This document shows, one piece after another, positions 1-12,083 of a DNA stretch of 64,000 nt. The notes beneath the pieces were generated by a model, which saw only the letters and a program-made list of their open reading frames with translations, made no database searches and was not told the DNA's origin. The stretch's first letter is position 1; every line of letters starts with the position of its first letter. A program made the translations under genes and the position numbers. The DNA comes from Comamonas_C sp026954015 (GTDB taxonomy: Bacteria > Pseudomonadota > Gammaproteobacteria > Burkholderiales > Burkholderiaceae_C), in contig JAPSFS010000004.1 of NCBI GenBank assembly GCA_035063785.1, positions 183,598 to 247,597 on the forward strand. Direction: 5' to 3'.

Positions 1-954
1 CAGCTGGACAAGGGCCGCGGCCCGGTGGCCACGGTGCTCGTGCAGTCCGGCACGCTCAAGGTGGGCGACGTGGTGCTCGCGGGCCAGACCTTTGGCCGTG
101 TGCGCGCGATGAGCGACGAGGCGGGACGCTCGACCAAGGAGGCCGGCCCGTCGATTCCGGCGGAAATCCAGGGCCTTTCGGAGGTGCCGCAGGCGGGCGA
201 CGAATTCATGGTGCTCGGCGACGAGCGCCGTGCGCGTGAAATTGCCACCTACCGCGCAGGCAAGTTCCGCAATACCAAGCTCGCCAAGCAGCAGGCCGCC
301 AAGCTGGAAAGCGTCTTCGCCGACATGCAGGCGGGCGAGGTGCAGCACCTGCCCATCATCGTCAAGGCCGACGTGCAGGGCTCGCAGGAAGCGCTGTCGC
401 AGTCGCTGCTCAAGCTCTCGACCGACGAGATCAAGGTGCAGCTCGTGTACGCGGGCGTGGGCGGCATCAGCGAGTCCGACGTGAACCTGGCGATCGCATC
501 CAAGGCCGTCGTGATCGGCTTCAACGTGCGCGCCGACGCCAATGCGCGCAAGACGGCCGAGATGAACGGCGTCAATCTGCGCTACTACAACATCATCTAC
601 GACGCGGTCGATGAGCTGAAGGCGGCCATGTCCGGCATGCTCGCGCCCGAGCGGCGCGAAGAGGCGCTGGGCACGGCCGAGATCCGCACGGTGTTCGTCG
701 CGACCAAGATCGGCACGATCGCCGGCTCGTACGTCACGTCGGGCCAGGTCACGCGCGGCTGCAAGTTCCGCCTGCTGCGCGAGCACGTGGTGGTCTACAC
801 CGGCGAGGTCGAATCGGTACGACGCCTGAAGGACGACGTGAAGGAAGTCAAGGAAGGCTTCGAGTGCGGCATCAAGCTGCGCAACTACACCGACATCAAG
901 GAAGGCGACGAGCTCGAATTCTTCGAAGTCAAGGAAGTGGCACGCACCTTGTGA
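1..954 (+). CDS. infB: Translation initiation factor IF-2, C-terminal part (5' end outside window)
   Basis: The reading frame is open from base 1 and ends at TGA 952-954, giving the last 317 codons. The sequence matches the C-terminal beta-barrel and helical domains of bacterial IF-2, the GTPase that places formyl-Met-tRNA on the 30S subunit. The G domain with its P-loop lies upstream of the window, so it cannot be checked. The gene leads into rbfA, truB and typA on the same strand, the usual translation cluster. The GTG at 25 is an internal codon, not a start. Confidence 0.96.
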   Translation, partial: QLDKGRGPVATVLVQSGTLKVGDVVLAGQTFGRVRAMSDEAGRSTKEAGPSIPAEIQGLSEVPQAGDEFMVLGDERRAREIATYRAGKFRNTKLAKQQAAKLESVFADMQAGEVQHLPIIVKADVQGSQEALSQSLLKLSTDEIKVQLVYAGVGGISESDVNLAIASKAVVIGFNVRADANARKTAEMNGVNLRYYNIIYDAVDELKAAMSGMLAPERREEALGTAEIRTVFVATKIGTIAGSYVTSGQVTRGCKFRLLREHVVVYTGEVESVRRLKDDVKEVKEGFECGIKLRNYTDIKEGDELEFFEVKEVARTL

Positions 955-963
955 GGTTCAGCA

Positions 964-1015
964 TTGGGCGTTGAGCGTTCGGCGTGAACAGCCGGGCGCC
1001 ACGCTCGACGCCCAG
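964..1015 (+). repeat. Hairpin between infB and rbfA
   Basis: Bases 964-977 can pair with 1002-1015: 14 base pairs, two of them G-U in RNA, around a 24-nt loop. No T-tract follows, so this is not a standard terminator. It may be an RNA-processing or stability element in the shared infB-rbfA transcript, which is inference only. Confidence 0.45.
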
Positions 1016-1031
1016 CGCCGGACGTGAGTTC

Positions 1032-1403
1032 ATGCCCAAACGCAGCAGCAAGCCCAACCGCAGCTACCAGATTGCCGACCAGATCCAGCGTGATCTGGCG
1101 GAGCTGATTCGCGGGCTCAAGGATCCGCGCATCGGCATGGTCACGCTGCAGGCGGTGGAAGTCACGCCGGACTACGCGCACGCCAAGGTGTTCTTCAGCG
1201 TGCTCGTGGGTGCGGGCGAGACTACACAGGAAGCGCTGAACCAGTCCGCCGGTTTTTTGCGCAACGGCCTGTTCAGGCGCCTGCAGATCCACACCGTGCC
1301 GACGCTGCGTTTCATCTACGACCGCACCAGCGAGCGCGCGGCCGACATGAACGCGCTGATCGCGCGCGCCGTCGCCTCACGCTCCAAAGACGAGGACGCA
1401 TGA
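1032..1403 (+). CDS. rbfA: Ribosome-binding factor A
   Basis: This 123-residue protein has the RbfA KH-like pattern: an N-terminal helix (IADQIQRDLAELI), then KDPRIGMVTL and a strand ending in AKVFFSV. RbfA binds the 30S subunit and helps mature the 5' end of 16S rRNA. The ATG at 1032 was chosen over an in-frame upstream codon because the family begins just before the basic stretch PKRSSKPNRSYQ. Its stop overlaps the truB start (ATGA at 1400-1403), so the two are translationally coupled. Length is normal for the family. Confidence 0.95.
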   Translation: MPKRSSKPNRSYQIADQIQRDLAELIRGLKDPRIGMVTLQAVEVTPDYAHAKVFFSVLVGAGETTQEALNQSAGFLRNGLFRRLQIHTVPTLRFIYDRTSERAADMNALIARAVASRSKDEDA

Positions 1404-2370
1404 CAGCGGCTGCCCCTCGCATCCGGGTGCAGCGGCGCCCGGTGCACGGGGTGCTGCTGCTGGACAAACCCCTGGGCCTTTCCAGCAACCAGGCGCTGCA
1501 GAAGGCCAAGTGGCTGCTGCGCGCCGAGAAGGCGGGCCACACCGGCACGCTCGACCCCATGGCCACCGGCGTGCTGCCGCTGTGCTTTGGCGCAGCCACC
1601 AAGTTCAGCGCGCTGCAGCTCGACGCGCCCAAGCGCTATGAAGCCGTGGCGCTGCTGGGCGTGACGACGAGCACGGGCGACGCCGAGGGCGAGGTGCTCT
1701 CGCGCGCGCCCGTCGATCCCGCCGCGCTCACGGTGGAGCGCCTGGCCGCCGTGGCGCGCGAATTCACTGGCCGCATCCGGCAGGTGCCGCCCATGCACAG
1801 CGCGCTCAAGAAGGACGGCAAGGCGTTGTACGAGTACGCGCGCGCGGGTGTCGAGGTGGAGCGCGCGCCGCGCGAGGTCGAGATATTTGAGCTGAATGTG
1901 GCCACAGCGCCCGCCAGTCAAGCGCAACCAGCTATCAAAATAGATGTGGTCTGCAGCAAGGGCACCTACATCCGCACGCTGGCGGAGGACATCGGCCGGC
2001 GCCTGGGCTGCGGCGCGCACCTCACGCAGCTCAGGCGCACCGAGACCGGCGGCATCACCCTGGCGCGCTGCACCACGCTCCCCGAGCTCGAAGCATGCAG
2101 CGAGCCCGAGCGGCGCTCGCGGCTCCTGCCCGTCGATGCGCTGCTCACGCAGCACCGGCGCATCACGCTCGCGCCCGAGGACGCAGGGCGGTTCCTCTCG
2201 GGCCTGCGTCGCCGTGGCCCCTGGCCGGACCACGGCGCCGTCGCCGTCTATGGCGAGCATCCGCCCGCGCTCCTGGGCGTGGGCCACGTCACGGCCGGCG
2301 AACTGATTCCCGACCGGCTCCTGAGCCCCATTGAAATCCAGCACATCCTGCAAGAAGAAGCACTGACATC

Positions 2371-2374
<4 letters not shown>
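1400..2374 (+). CDS. truB: tRNA pseudouridine-55 synthase
   Basis: This 324-residue enzyme converts uridine 55 of the tRNA T-loop to pseudouridine. The catalytic motif HTGTLDPMATG is present, with the catalytic aspartate at about residue 52. The N-terminal KP.G.SSN and the GTYIRTLAEDIG segments are also typical. The gene overlaps rbfA upstream and typA downstream by four bases each. Oddity: residues about 161-182 (NVATAPASQAQPAIKI) are encoded by a copy of the dispersed palindromic repeat, inserted in frame between conserved blocks. Confidence 0.97.
1882..1944 (-). repeat. Dispersed palindromic repeat, copy inside truB
   Basis: Read on the minus strand, this copy begins with TTTTGATAGCTGGTTGCGCTTG and continues to a GGCGCTGTGGCC block, matching the copies near 4883, 32551 and 40104. 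It is visibly richer in A and T than the surrounding truB sequence and keeps the reading frame open. Confidence 0.7.
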
Positions 2375-4206
<1,832 letters not shown>

Positions 4207-4229
4207 GCCACCCAACCCAAGGAGACCCC

Positions 4230-5315
4230 ATGGACGCCCCGGAAGTCCTCACCGAAGTGCGCGGTCAGATCGGCTGCATCACGCTCAACCGCCCCAAGGC
4301 CCTCAACGCCCTGTCGCTGGGCATGGTGCGCTCGCTCTACGCCGCGCTGCGGCAGTGGGAGAGCGACCCGCAGGTGCTGGCCATTGCCATCCGCGGCAGC
4401 ACCAAGGAGGGGCCGTTCGGCACCTTCTGCGCCGGGGGCGACATCCGCTTCCTCTACCAGGCGGCCAAGGGGGGCGATCCCCGCGTGGAGGACTTCTTCA
4501 CCGAGGAATACATCCTCAACCACCTCACGCACCACCTCTCCAAGCCCTACATCGCCTTCATGGATGGCGTGGTGATGGGCGGCGGCATGGGCATCAGCCA
4601 GGGCGCGAGCCTGCGCGTCGTCACCGAGCGCACGAAGATGGCCATGCCCGAAACCGGCATCGGCCTGTTCCCCGACGTGGGTGGCGGCTACTTCCTCTCG
4701 CGCTGCCCTGGCCACACGGGCGAGTGGCTGGCCCTCACGGGCGAGACCATCACCGCGGGCGACGCCGCGGCGCTGGGCCTGGCTGACGCCGTGCTGCCCT
4801 CCGAAAAACTCCCGCAACTGTGGGATGCGCTGGCCGTGCAGACCTTCGCCGATGGTGCGGCGGTGCAGAAGTGGCTTGCTTCAGAGTTCATAGCTGCCAG
4901 CGCAGACCACGCAAGCGCCAGAGCCAAAATTGACCAATATTTCTCGCTGCCGGATGTGCCCGCCATCATCACGGCGCTGGAGACGGCCGAGGGCGAATGG
5001 GAGCGCGCCAGTGCCGCGCTGCTGCGCCAGCGCTCGCCTCTGATGCTGCACGTGGCGCTGGAGCAGATCCGCCGCGCGCGCGGCATGACGCTGGCTGAAG
5101 ACCTGCGCATGGAGCGCAATCTCATGCGCCACTGCTTTCACCTGCGCCCGGGCGCGAGCGACGCGCTCGAAGGCGTGCGTGCGCTCGTCATCGACAAGGA
5201 CCGCCAGCCGCGCTGGAACCCGGCGCGCATCGAAGACGTCGATGCCGCGCTGGTGAGCGCGTTCTTCGCAAGCCCGTGGCCGGCGGCGCTGCATCCCCTC
5301 GCCAGCCTCGTTTGA
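4230..5315 (+). CDS. Enoyl-CoA hydratase/isomerase family, 3-hydroxyisobutyryl-CoA hydrolase type
   Basis: This is a 361-residue crotonase-fold protein. An oxyanion-hole segment (FCAGGDIRFLY) lies near residue 66, followed by GVVMGGGMGIS and MPETGIGLFPDVGGGYFLSR near residues 139-157. The Glu and Asp of the last block, and the extra C-terminal domain, are characteristic of 3-hydroxyisobutyryl-CoA hydrolases of valine breakdown rather than short hydratases. An AGGAGA ribosome site precedes the ATG. The segment FIAASADHASARAKI (about residue 222) is encoded by a copy of the dispersed repeat. Exact substrate is inferred from the family. Confidence 0.85.
   Translation: MDAPEVLTEVRGQIGCITLNRPKALNALSLGMVRSLYAALRQWESDPQVLAIAIRGSTKEGPFGTFCAGGDIRFLYQAAKGGDPRVEDFFTEEYILNHLTHHLSKPYIAFMDGVVMGGGMGISQGASLRVVTERTKMAMPETGIGLFPDVGGGYFLSRCPGHTGEWLALTGETITAGDAAALGLADAVLPSEKLPQLWDALAVQTFADGAAVQKWLASEFIAASADHASARAKIDQYFSLPDVPAIITALETAEGEWERASAALLRQRSPLMLHVALEQIRRARGMTLAEDLRMERNLMRHCFHLRPGASDALEGVRALVIDKDRQPRWNPARIEDVDAALVSAFFASPWPAALHPLASLV
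4883..4936 (+). repeat. Dispersed palindromic repeat, copy inside the acyl-CoA hydrolase gene
   Basis: It reads TTCATAGCTGCCAGCGC, then a segment ending GCAAGCGCCAGAGCCAAAATT, so it has the family layout TAGCTGC / GCGC / CAAGCGC / GCCAAAATT. The reading frame of the host gene passes through it uninterrupted. Confidence 0.7.
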
Positions 5316-5365
5316 ACGCACGCGCCGCTACCATTGACGCAGCGGCTGAATTGAAGGTGGCGGAC

Positions 5366-5923
5366 ATGCAGGCATCCGATGACGCGTTTTCCGAGTGGAC
5401 AGTCTCGCGCTGGTTCAACACCGAGCGCGACCTGCATCTGGCCGACCTGCGCGGGCAGGTGGTGCTGATCGAGGCCTTTCAGATGCTCTGCCCCGGCTGC
5501 GTCTCTTGGGCGCTGCCGCTCGCCAGGAAGGTGCACCAGGCGCTGGGCGCGAGCGGCGTCACGGTTATCGGGCTGCACACGGTGTTTGAGCACCACGACG
5601 CGATGCAGCCGCACGCGCTCGCCGCGTTTCTGCACGAATACCAGATCCGCTTTCCTGTCGGCGTCGACGCGCCCCGGGCCCACGGCACCATGCCCATCAC
5701 CATGATGCGCTGGCAGCTCGACGGCACGCCGACCACCTTGCTGCTGGACAAGGCGGGGCGGCTGCGCGCGCGCCACTTCGGTGCGATCGAGGAATTGCAG
5801 CTTGGCGTGGCGATCGGCCAGTTGCTCGCCGAAGCCACCCCAGCGCCGGTGGCCGATGCGCCCGTCGTGGCACCAGCCGGTGGCTGTACGGAAGACGGCT
5901 GCGCGCTACCACCGCAGCCTTGA
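5366..5923 (+). CDS. Thioredoxin-like (redoxin) protein with CPGC motif
   Basis: The protein has 185 residues. A thioredoxin fold is suggested by LADLRGQVVLIEAF, followed by MLCPGC with cysteines 42 and 45, and by a GTPTTLLLDKAGRLRARHFG strand with the cis-proline position. A second Cys pair sits in the tail (CTEDGC). The ATG at 5366 has an AGGTGG ribosome site six bases upstream and is preferred over an upstream codon overlapping the hydrolase gene. No signal peptide is evident, so it probably acts in the cytoplasm. Substrate unknown. Confidence 0.75.
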   Translation: MQASDDAFSEWTVSRWFNTERDLHLADLRGQVVLIEAFQMLCPGCVSWALPLARKVHQALGASGVTVIGLHTVFEHHDAMQPHALAAFLHEYQIRFPVGVDAPRAHGTMPITMMRWQLDGTPTTLLLDKAGRLRARHFGAIEELQLGVAIGQLLAEATPAPVADAPVVAPAGGCTEDGCALPPQP

Positions 5924-5926
5924 CGT

Positions 5927-6400
5927 TCAGCGGTGGCGCGACTTCATCGCGCGCTCCACCTCGCGCTTGCCCTCGCGCTCCTTGATGGTGTTGCGCTTGT
6001 CATGCTCGGCCTTGCCCTTGGCCAGCGCGATCTCGCACTTGGCGCGGCCGTCCTTCCAGTAGAGCTTGAGCGGTACCAGCGTGTAGCCCTTCTGTTCCAC
6101 CTTGCCGATGAGGCGGCGGATTTCGTCCTTGTGCATCAGGAGCTTCTTGGTGCGCGCGGCCTCGGGGCTGATGTGCGTGGACGCGGTCTTGAGCGGCTGG
6201 ATCTGGCAGCCGATCAGGAACAGCTCGCCCTGCTTGATGACCACGTAACCCTCGGTGAGCTGCGCCTTGCCCTCGCGCAGCGCCTTCACCTCCCAGCCTT
6301 GCAGCACGATGCCCGCCTCGTGGCGCTCCTCGAAGAAGTAGTTGAACGCGGCCTTCTTGTTTTCGGCGATGCGCGTGGGGGGTGCGGGTTTTGTAGCCAT
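5927..6400 (-). CDS. smpB: SsrA-binding protein
   Basis: This 157-residue protein is tmRNA-binding SmpB, which acts in trans-translation to rescue stalled ribosomes. Typical blocks are NKKAAFNYFFEERHEAGIVLQGWEVKALREGKAQL and the basic C-terminal tail KGKAEHDKRNTIKEREGKREVERAM. The ATG at 6400 is the family start; the open frame continues upstream without homology. It faces away from ratA, with about 83 bp of shared promoter region. No ssrA gene lies in the window. Confidence 0.96.
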   Translation of the reverse strand: MATKPAPPTRIAENKKAAFNYFFEERHEAGIVLQGWEVKALREGKAQLTEGYVVIKQGELFLIGCQIQPLKTASTHISPEAARTKKLLMHKDEIRRLIGKVEQKGYTLVPLKLYWKDGRAKCEIALAKGKAEHDKRNTIKEREGKREVERAMKSRHR

Positions 6401-6483
6401 GAAGTCTGGAGAGGGTAGCGCCACTAGAATCTGCGCTGCCTGAGGGGCGCCCATTCTAGGCTGGCGCCTCGTGCTTTTCCCGC

Positions 6484-6924
6484 ATGAAGACCGTCCACAA
6501 ATCCGTCCTGATCTGGTACAGCCCGCAAGAGATGTTCGATCTGGTGACGGACGTGCCGCGCTACCCCGAATTTCTGCCCTGGTGCGACCACGCCGCGGTG
6601 CGCTCGCGCGACGCAACCGGGATGGTGGCCGAGGTGGGCATTGCGCTCGCGGGCGTGCACAAGACCTTCGTCACGCGCAATGTGCACGAGCCGGGCAGCA
6701 GGGTAACGATGACGCTCGTGGAAGGCCCGTTTTCCGCGCTTGACGGCGACTGGCACTTTCAGCCCGTAGGGGACGACACGCAGCGCGCCTGCAGGGTGGA
6801 GCTGGACCTGCGCTACGGGTTTTCCAGCCGCACGCTGGCCGCGCTCGTCGGCCCGGTGTTCGACCGCATCGCCAGCTCGCTTGTGGATGCCTTCATTCAG
6901 CGCGCGCAAAGCGTCTATGGCTGA
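6484..6924 (+). CDS. ratA: RatA-type START/coenzyme Q-binding domain protein
   Basis: The 146 residues form a START-like fold beginning KTVHKSVLIWYSPQEMFDLVTDVPRYPEFLPWC, the hallmark of the RatA / Coq10 family. In E. coli RatA has been reported to bind 50S subunits; related proteins handle ubiquinone. Position next to smpB and rnfH is the conserved arrangement in beta- and gammaproteobacteria. Its stop overlaps the rnfH start by eight bases, implying coupled translation. Which of the two proposed roles applies cannot be read from sequence. Confidence 0.88.
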   Translation: MKTVHKSVLIWYSPQEMFDLVTDVPRYPEFLPWCDHAAVRSRDATGMVAEVGIALAGVHKTFVTRNVHEPGSRVTMTLVEGPFSALDGDWHFQPVGDDTQRACRVELDLRYGFSSRTLAALVGPVFDRIASSLVDAFIQRAQSVYG

Positions 6925-7228
6925 AACCGTCACGGTCACGGTCGCCACCTCGCCCGCACCGCGCCAGACTCGTGAATGGACGCTCACGCTGGCGGCGGGC
7001 GCCACGGTGGCCGACGCGCTGCGCGCATGCGGTCTGAACCCGCAGGATGCGGACTACGAAGGCGGTATCTGGGGCCGGGCGGCTGCGCTCGATGCGCCGC
7101 TGCGCGATGGCGATCGCGTGGACTGGTGTCGCGCGCTCACGGTAGACCCGAAGGTGGCGCGGCGCCAACGTTTTGCGAGCCAGGGCGCGCGGGCGGCGGG
7201 CCTGTTCGCCAAACGGCCCCGGCCGTGA
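6917..7228 (+). CDS. rnfH: RnfH family ubiquitin-like protein
   Basis: A 103-residue beta-grasp protein with WTLTLAAGATVADALRACGL and DRVDWCRALTVDPKVARRQR, the usual RnfH pattern. The ATG at 6917 overlaps the end of ratA (ATGGCTGA), which supports this start over an earlier in-frame codon. The family's biochemical role is not settled; it is almost always encoded beside ratA. Confidence 0.88.
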   Translation: MAETVTVTVATSPAPRQTREWTLTLAAGATVADALRACGLNPQDADYEGGIWGRAAALDAPLRDGDRVDWCRALTVDPKVARRQRFASQGARAAGLFAKRPRP

Positions 7229-7241
7229 ATGGGCTGGTCCG

Positions 7242-7790
7242 CTAACGGCAGTCGCGCTGGATGATCTGCTCGGCCCGCTTGAGTTCGGCCGCGCGCGTGG
7301 CGTCGTCCATGTAGCCGCGCTCGCCCTGTGCGTTGGTTGTGCCCACGAGGCGCCCCGGCTGCAAGGCGGCCGACTGCTGGCGGGCCCGCGTGCAGTTGTC
7401 GGCGCGCGCCTTGGCTTCCTTCTCGGCCTTGGCCTTGTCCTCGGCCTGCTTCTTGGCGGCCTCGGCGGCCTCCATCCTGGCCTTTTGCTCTTCGAGCGCC
7501 TTGTCCTTGCCAGCGTCCGCGGGTGCAGGCGCTGCCCCAACCGCGGGCTGGGTGGCAGCGTCCGGCGTGGCCTGCGGCGTGGTGGACGCACTTGGTGCGG
7601 CGGCTGCGGCGGCCGTCCGGGGCACGAGCACGTGCGGTGTCGTGCGGATGTTTTTCTGCGGCACGTCCATCGGCGGTGGCCGGTCGCTGAACACCGTGCG
7701 CCCATCCTTGTCGACCCATTGCCACTGTGCCGCCGCGCCCAGCGCCCAGGTGCCGATCACGGCAAGCAGGAAGAGTTTGTGCGGTTTCAT
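7242..7790 (-). CDS. DUF4124 domain secreted protein with Ala/Lys-rich coiled coil
   Basis: The 182-residue protein has a signal peptide (KPHKLFLLAVIGTWALGAAAQ) followed at once by the DUF4124 pattern QWQWVDKDGRTVFSDRPPP. The middle is Ala/Pro-rich; residues about 100-140 form a charged helix (KALEEQKARMEAAEAAKKQAEDKAKAEK). It is probably periplasmic. DUF4124 proteins have no established function. A second DUF4124 gene lies at 56138-56758. It converges with rnfH with a 13-bp gap. Confidence 0.78.
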   Translation of the reverse strand: MKPHKLFLLAVIGTWALGAAAQWQWVDKDGRTVFSDRPPPMDVPQKNIRTTPHVLVPRTAAAAAAPSASTTPQATPDAATQPAVGAAPAPADAGKDKALEEQKARMEAAEAAKKQAEDKAKAEKEAKARADNCTRARQQSAALQPGRLVGTTNAQGERGYMDDATRAAELKRAEQIIQRDCR

Positions 7791-7843
7791 GCGTGCAGTG
7801 TAGCGGGCGAGTGCCCGCCCGCATAGCCGAAATATGCGACGGG

Positions 7844-7849
7844 TACAAT
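7844..7849 (+). promoter_or_regulatory. Probable -10 element of guaB
   Basis: TACAAT lies 20 bp upstream of the guaB ATG and matches the sigma-70 -10 consensus at five of six positions. No good -35 hexamer is visible 16-18 bp upstream. Confidence 0.4.
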
Positions 7850-7869
7850 CCGTTTTTTGGAGCTTTCCC

Positions 7870-9345
7870 ATGCGCCTTCTCGGAAAAGCGCTCACCTTCG
7901 ACGACGTGTTGCTGGTGCCGGCGTATTCCCAGGTCCTGCCCAAGGACGCCTCGCTCATCACGCGCTTCACGCGCGACATTTCCCTCAACATCCCGCTCGT
8001 GTCCGCCGCGATGGACACCGTGACCGAGTCGCGCCTGGCGATCGCCATCGCGCAGGAGGGTGGCATCGGCGTGGTGCACAAGAACATGGCCGCCGAGCAG
8101 CAGGCGGCCGAAGTCTCCAAGGTCAAGCGCCATGAATCCGGCGTGGTGCACGACCCCGTCGTCATCACGCCCGAGCACACGGTGCTGCAGGTGCTGCAGC
8201 TTTCCGAGGAGCTGGGCATTTCGGGCTTTCCGGTGTGCGACGGCGGCAAGGTCGTGGGCATCGTCACCAGCCGCGACGTGCGCTTCGAGACGCGCTACGA
8301 CGTGAAGGTGCGCGAGATCATGACCCCGCGCGACCGCCTCATCACCGTCAACGAAAAGGACGACACCAGCCCCGAGCACGCCAAGCAGCTGCTCAACCGC
8401 CACAAGCTCGAACGCCTGCTGGTCGTGAACGACGCCTTCGAGCTCAAGGGCCTCATCACCGTCAAGGACATCCGCAAGCAGACCACCTTCCCCAACGCCG
8501 CGCGCGACGGCGCGGGGAGCCTGCGCGTGGCGGCCGCGGTGGGCGTGGGCGCGGGCACGGAAGAGCGTGTGGAGCTGCTCGTCAAGGCCGGTGCCGATGC
8601 CATCGTCGTCGATACCGCGCACGGCCACAGCAAGGGCGTGATCGAGCGCGTGCGCTGGGTCAAGAAGAACTACCCGCAGGTGCAGGTGATAGGCGGGAAC
8701 ATCGCCACCGGCGTGGCGGCCCGCGCTCTGGTCGAGGCGGGCGTCGACGCGGTCAAGGTCGGCATCGGCCCCGGCTCGATCTGCACCACGCGCATCGTCG
8801 CGGGCGTGGGTGTGCCGCAGATCATGGCCATCGACAGCGTGGCCACCGCGCTCAAGGGCACGGGTGTGCCGCTGATCGCCGACGGCGGCATCCGCTTCTC
8901 GGGCGACATCGCCAAGGCGCTTGCCGCCGGGGCCAGCTCCGTAATGATGGGCGGGGTGTTCGCGGGCACCGAGGAGGCGCCGGGCGAGGTCATCCTCTAC
9001 CAGGGGCGCTCCTACAAGAGCTACCGCGGCATGGGCAGCATCGGCGCGATGCAGCAGGGCAGCGCCGACCGCTACTTTCAGGAATCGAGCAGCGGCAACC
9101 CCAACGCCGACAAACTCGTGCCCGAGGGCATCGAAGGGCGCGTGCCCTACAAGGGCTCGATGGTCTCCATCGTCTACCAGATGACGGGCGGCGTGCGCGC
9201 CTCCATGGGCTACTGCGGCTGCGCCACGATCACCGAGATGAACGAGAAAGCCGAGTTCGTCGAAATCACCGCCGCCGGCATCCGCGAATCGCACGTGCAC
9301 GACGTGCAGATCGTCAAGGAAGCGCCCAACTACCACGGCAACTGA
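7870..9345 (+). CDS. guaB: IMP dehydrogenase
   Basis: This 491-residue enzyme oxidises IMP to XMP with NAD, the first step of GMP synthesis. The catalytic loop GPGSICTTRIVAGVG holds the active-site cysteine at residue 305, the same number as in E. coli. Two CBS domains occupy about residues 95-205. The phosphate site (SVMMGGVFAGTEEAPGE) and the flap (YRGMGSIGAM) are intact. The ATG at 7870 follows a TTGGAG ribosome site. It is followed by guaA on the same strand, with a terminator-like hairpin between them. Confidence 0.98.
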   Translation: MRLLGKALTFDDVLLVPAYSQVLPKDASLITRFTRDISLNIPLVSAAMDTVTESRLAIAIAQEGGIGVVHKNMAAEQQAAEVSKVKRHESGVVHDPVVITPEHTVLQVLQLSEELGISGFPVCDGGKVVGIVTSRDVRFETRYDVKVREIMTPRDRLITVNEKDDTSPEHAKQLLNRHKLERLLVVNDAFELKGLITVKDIRKQTTFPNAARDGAGSLRVAAAVGVGAGTEERVELLVKAGADAIVVDTAHGHSKGVIERVRWVKKNYPQVQVIGGNIATGVAARALVEAGVDAVKVGIGPGSICTTRIVAGVGVPQIMAIDSVATALKGTGVPLIADGGIRFSGDIAKALAAGASSVMMGGVFAGTEEAPGEVILYQGRSYKSYRGMGSIGAMQQGSADRYFQESSSGNPNADKLVPEGIEGRVPYKGSMVSIVYQMTGGVRASMGYCGCATITEMNEKAEFVEITAAGIRESHVHDVQIVKEAPNYHGN

Positions 9346-9358
9346 GCCGACCCCGACC

Positions 9359-9395
9359 AGGCCCGGACCCGCAAGGCGTTCGGGCCTTTGCTTTT
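9359..9395 (+). terminator. Terminator-like hairpin between guaB and guaA
   Basis: Bases 9359-9367 pair with 9379-9387 (nine pairs including one G-U, loop of 11), followed by TTTGCTTTT. It could partially terminate guaB transcripts and set the guaA to guaB ratio. Confidence 0.6.
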
Positions 9396-9410
9396 CTCCA
9401 GCAAACCGCC

Positions 9411-11027
<1,617 letters not shown>

Positions 11028-11078
11028 CCTGTCCCGGACAGTGAGGCCGCGCAGGCGCAGCCGGGTACCGTGTGCGCG

Positions 11079-12083
11079 TCACTCGGCTGCGGTGCCGGTT
11101 TCCACCAGCTCCACCCGACGGTTCTTGGCGCGGCCTGCTTCGTTGCGGTTGCTCGCGACCGGGGCGGCCATGCCGACCCCGACGGGGGTCAGGCGCGAGG
11201 CGGCGATCTGGTAGTCCTTGGTCAGTGCGGCCGCGATCGTGCGTGCGCGCCGTTGGGAGAGGTCCTGGTTGTGTGCCAGCGTGCCTTGCGCGTCGGTGTG
11301 GCCGACGATCAGCACCTTCAGGTGGGTGTTCTGCTGGAGCAGCGCGGCGATTTCGTCGAGTTGCGGCTTGGAGTCGGCGCGCATGGTGTCCTTGTCGGTG
11401 TCGAACAGGATGCCGTAGAGCGCCACCTTGCCTTCGGCGCCGATGGCGGCGTCGATCTCGCTCGCCTTGAGCATCACCATGCGCTGCTCCATGGGTTTGA
11501 GCTCGAGCACGTCAAGCTTGACCAGCGCCCGCTCGCGATTGATGCCGCCGCCCATGTTCTTGACCACGTAGGCCGATACGAGCACGTCGCCTTCGCCGCG
11601 TGCGAGACGCGCGAGCACGTAGCCGTGGTTTTCATGGTAGCCGTTGAACAGCGGGGAGTAGGGCCCGAGCGGGATGAGCGTGGTGTTGAATTCGTAGCCG
11701 CCGCATTCGCGCTGCACGCAGGAAAACGCGGTGGTGAAGCCCGCCTTGGTCAGTGCCTCTTCGTAGTTGCTCAGCACCTCCAGTGGTGAGCGCTTTTCAG
11801 GCGCGCGGTAGACGAGCGTGGTGAGCTTGCCGTCGGCGGCCAGCTCGCTGCCGGGGTTGCCGTTGAAGCCACCGCCCTTGCGGATCGCGGCCTGGGCAAA
11901 GCTGTGGCGCGTGTAGGCGCTGGTTTCGTACTTGATGATCTCCGAGCCGTCGTAGCGCGGCACCAGCGGGTGGTCCTGGCTGCCTTTCAGGTCGGCGGCG
12001 TGCAGTGCGCTGCCCGCCAGGGTGCCCAGGGTCAGCAGGCTGGTGGCGATGAGCGTGCGCGAGAGGGAGGTCGCTCGGTTCAT
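11079..12083 (-). CDS. OmpA-family outer membrane protein with N-terminal DUF4892-like domain
   Basis: The 334-residue protein starts with a signal peptide cleaved near SALHA-ADLKG. The N-terminal two thirds (RYDGSEIIKYETSAYTRHSF ... LEVLSNYEEALTKAGF) resemble the DUF4892 region found in front of OmpA domains. Residues about 215-325 are an OmpA-like peptidoglycan-binding domain (ALYGILFDTDKDTMRADSKP, VGHTDAQGT, LSQRRARTIAAAL, NRRVELVE). It probably tethers the outer membrane to the cell wall. It converges with guaA. Confidence 0.82.
   Translation of the reverse strand: MNRATSLSRTLIATSLLTLGTLAGSALHAADLKGSQDHPLVPRYDGSEIIKYETSAYTRHSFAQAAIRKGGGFNGNPGSELAADGKLTTLVYRAPEKRSPLEVLSNYEEALTKAGFTTAFSCVQRECGGYEFNTTLIPLGPYSPLFNGYHENHGYVLARLARGEGDVLVSAYVVKNMGGGINRERALVKLDVLELKPMEQRMVMLKASEIDAAIGAEGKVALYGILFDTDKDTMRADSKPQLDEIAALLQQNTHLKVLIVGHTDAQGTLAHNQDLSQRRARTIAAALTKDYQIAASRLTPVGVGMAAPVASNRNEAGRAKNRRVELVETGTAAE

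Noticed and set aside
7054..9336. A 760-codon open frame on the minus strand across guaB
   Set aside because: It mirrors guaB codons in a very GC-rich genome, has low-complexity His/Arg/Ala composition and no domain. guaB itself is certain.
8235..9410. Upstream extension of the guaA frame
   Set aside because: The frame stays open through guaB only because of GC-rich codon bias; GuaA homology starts at 9411.
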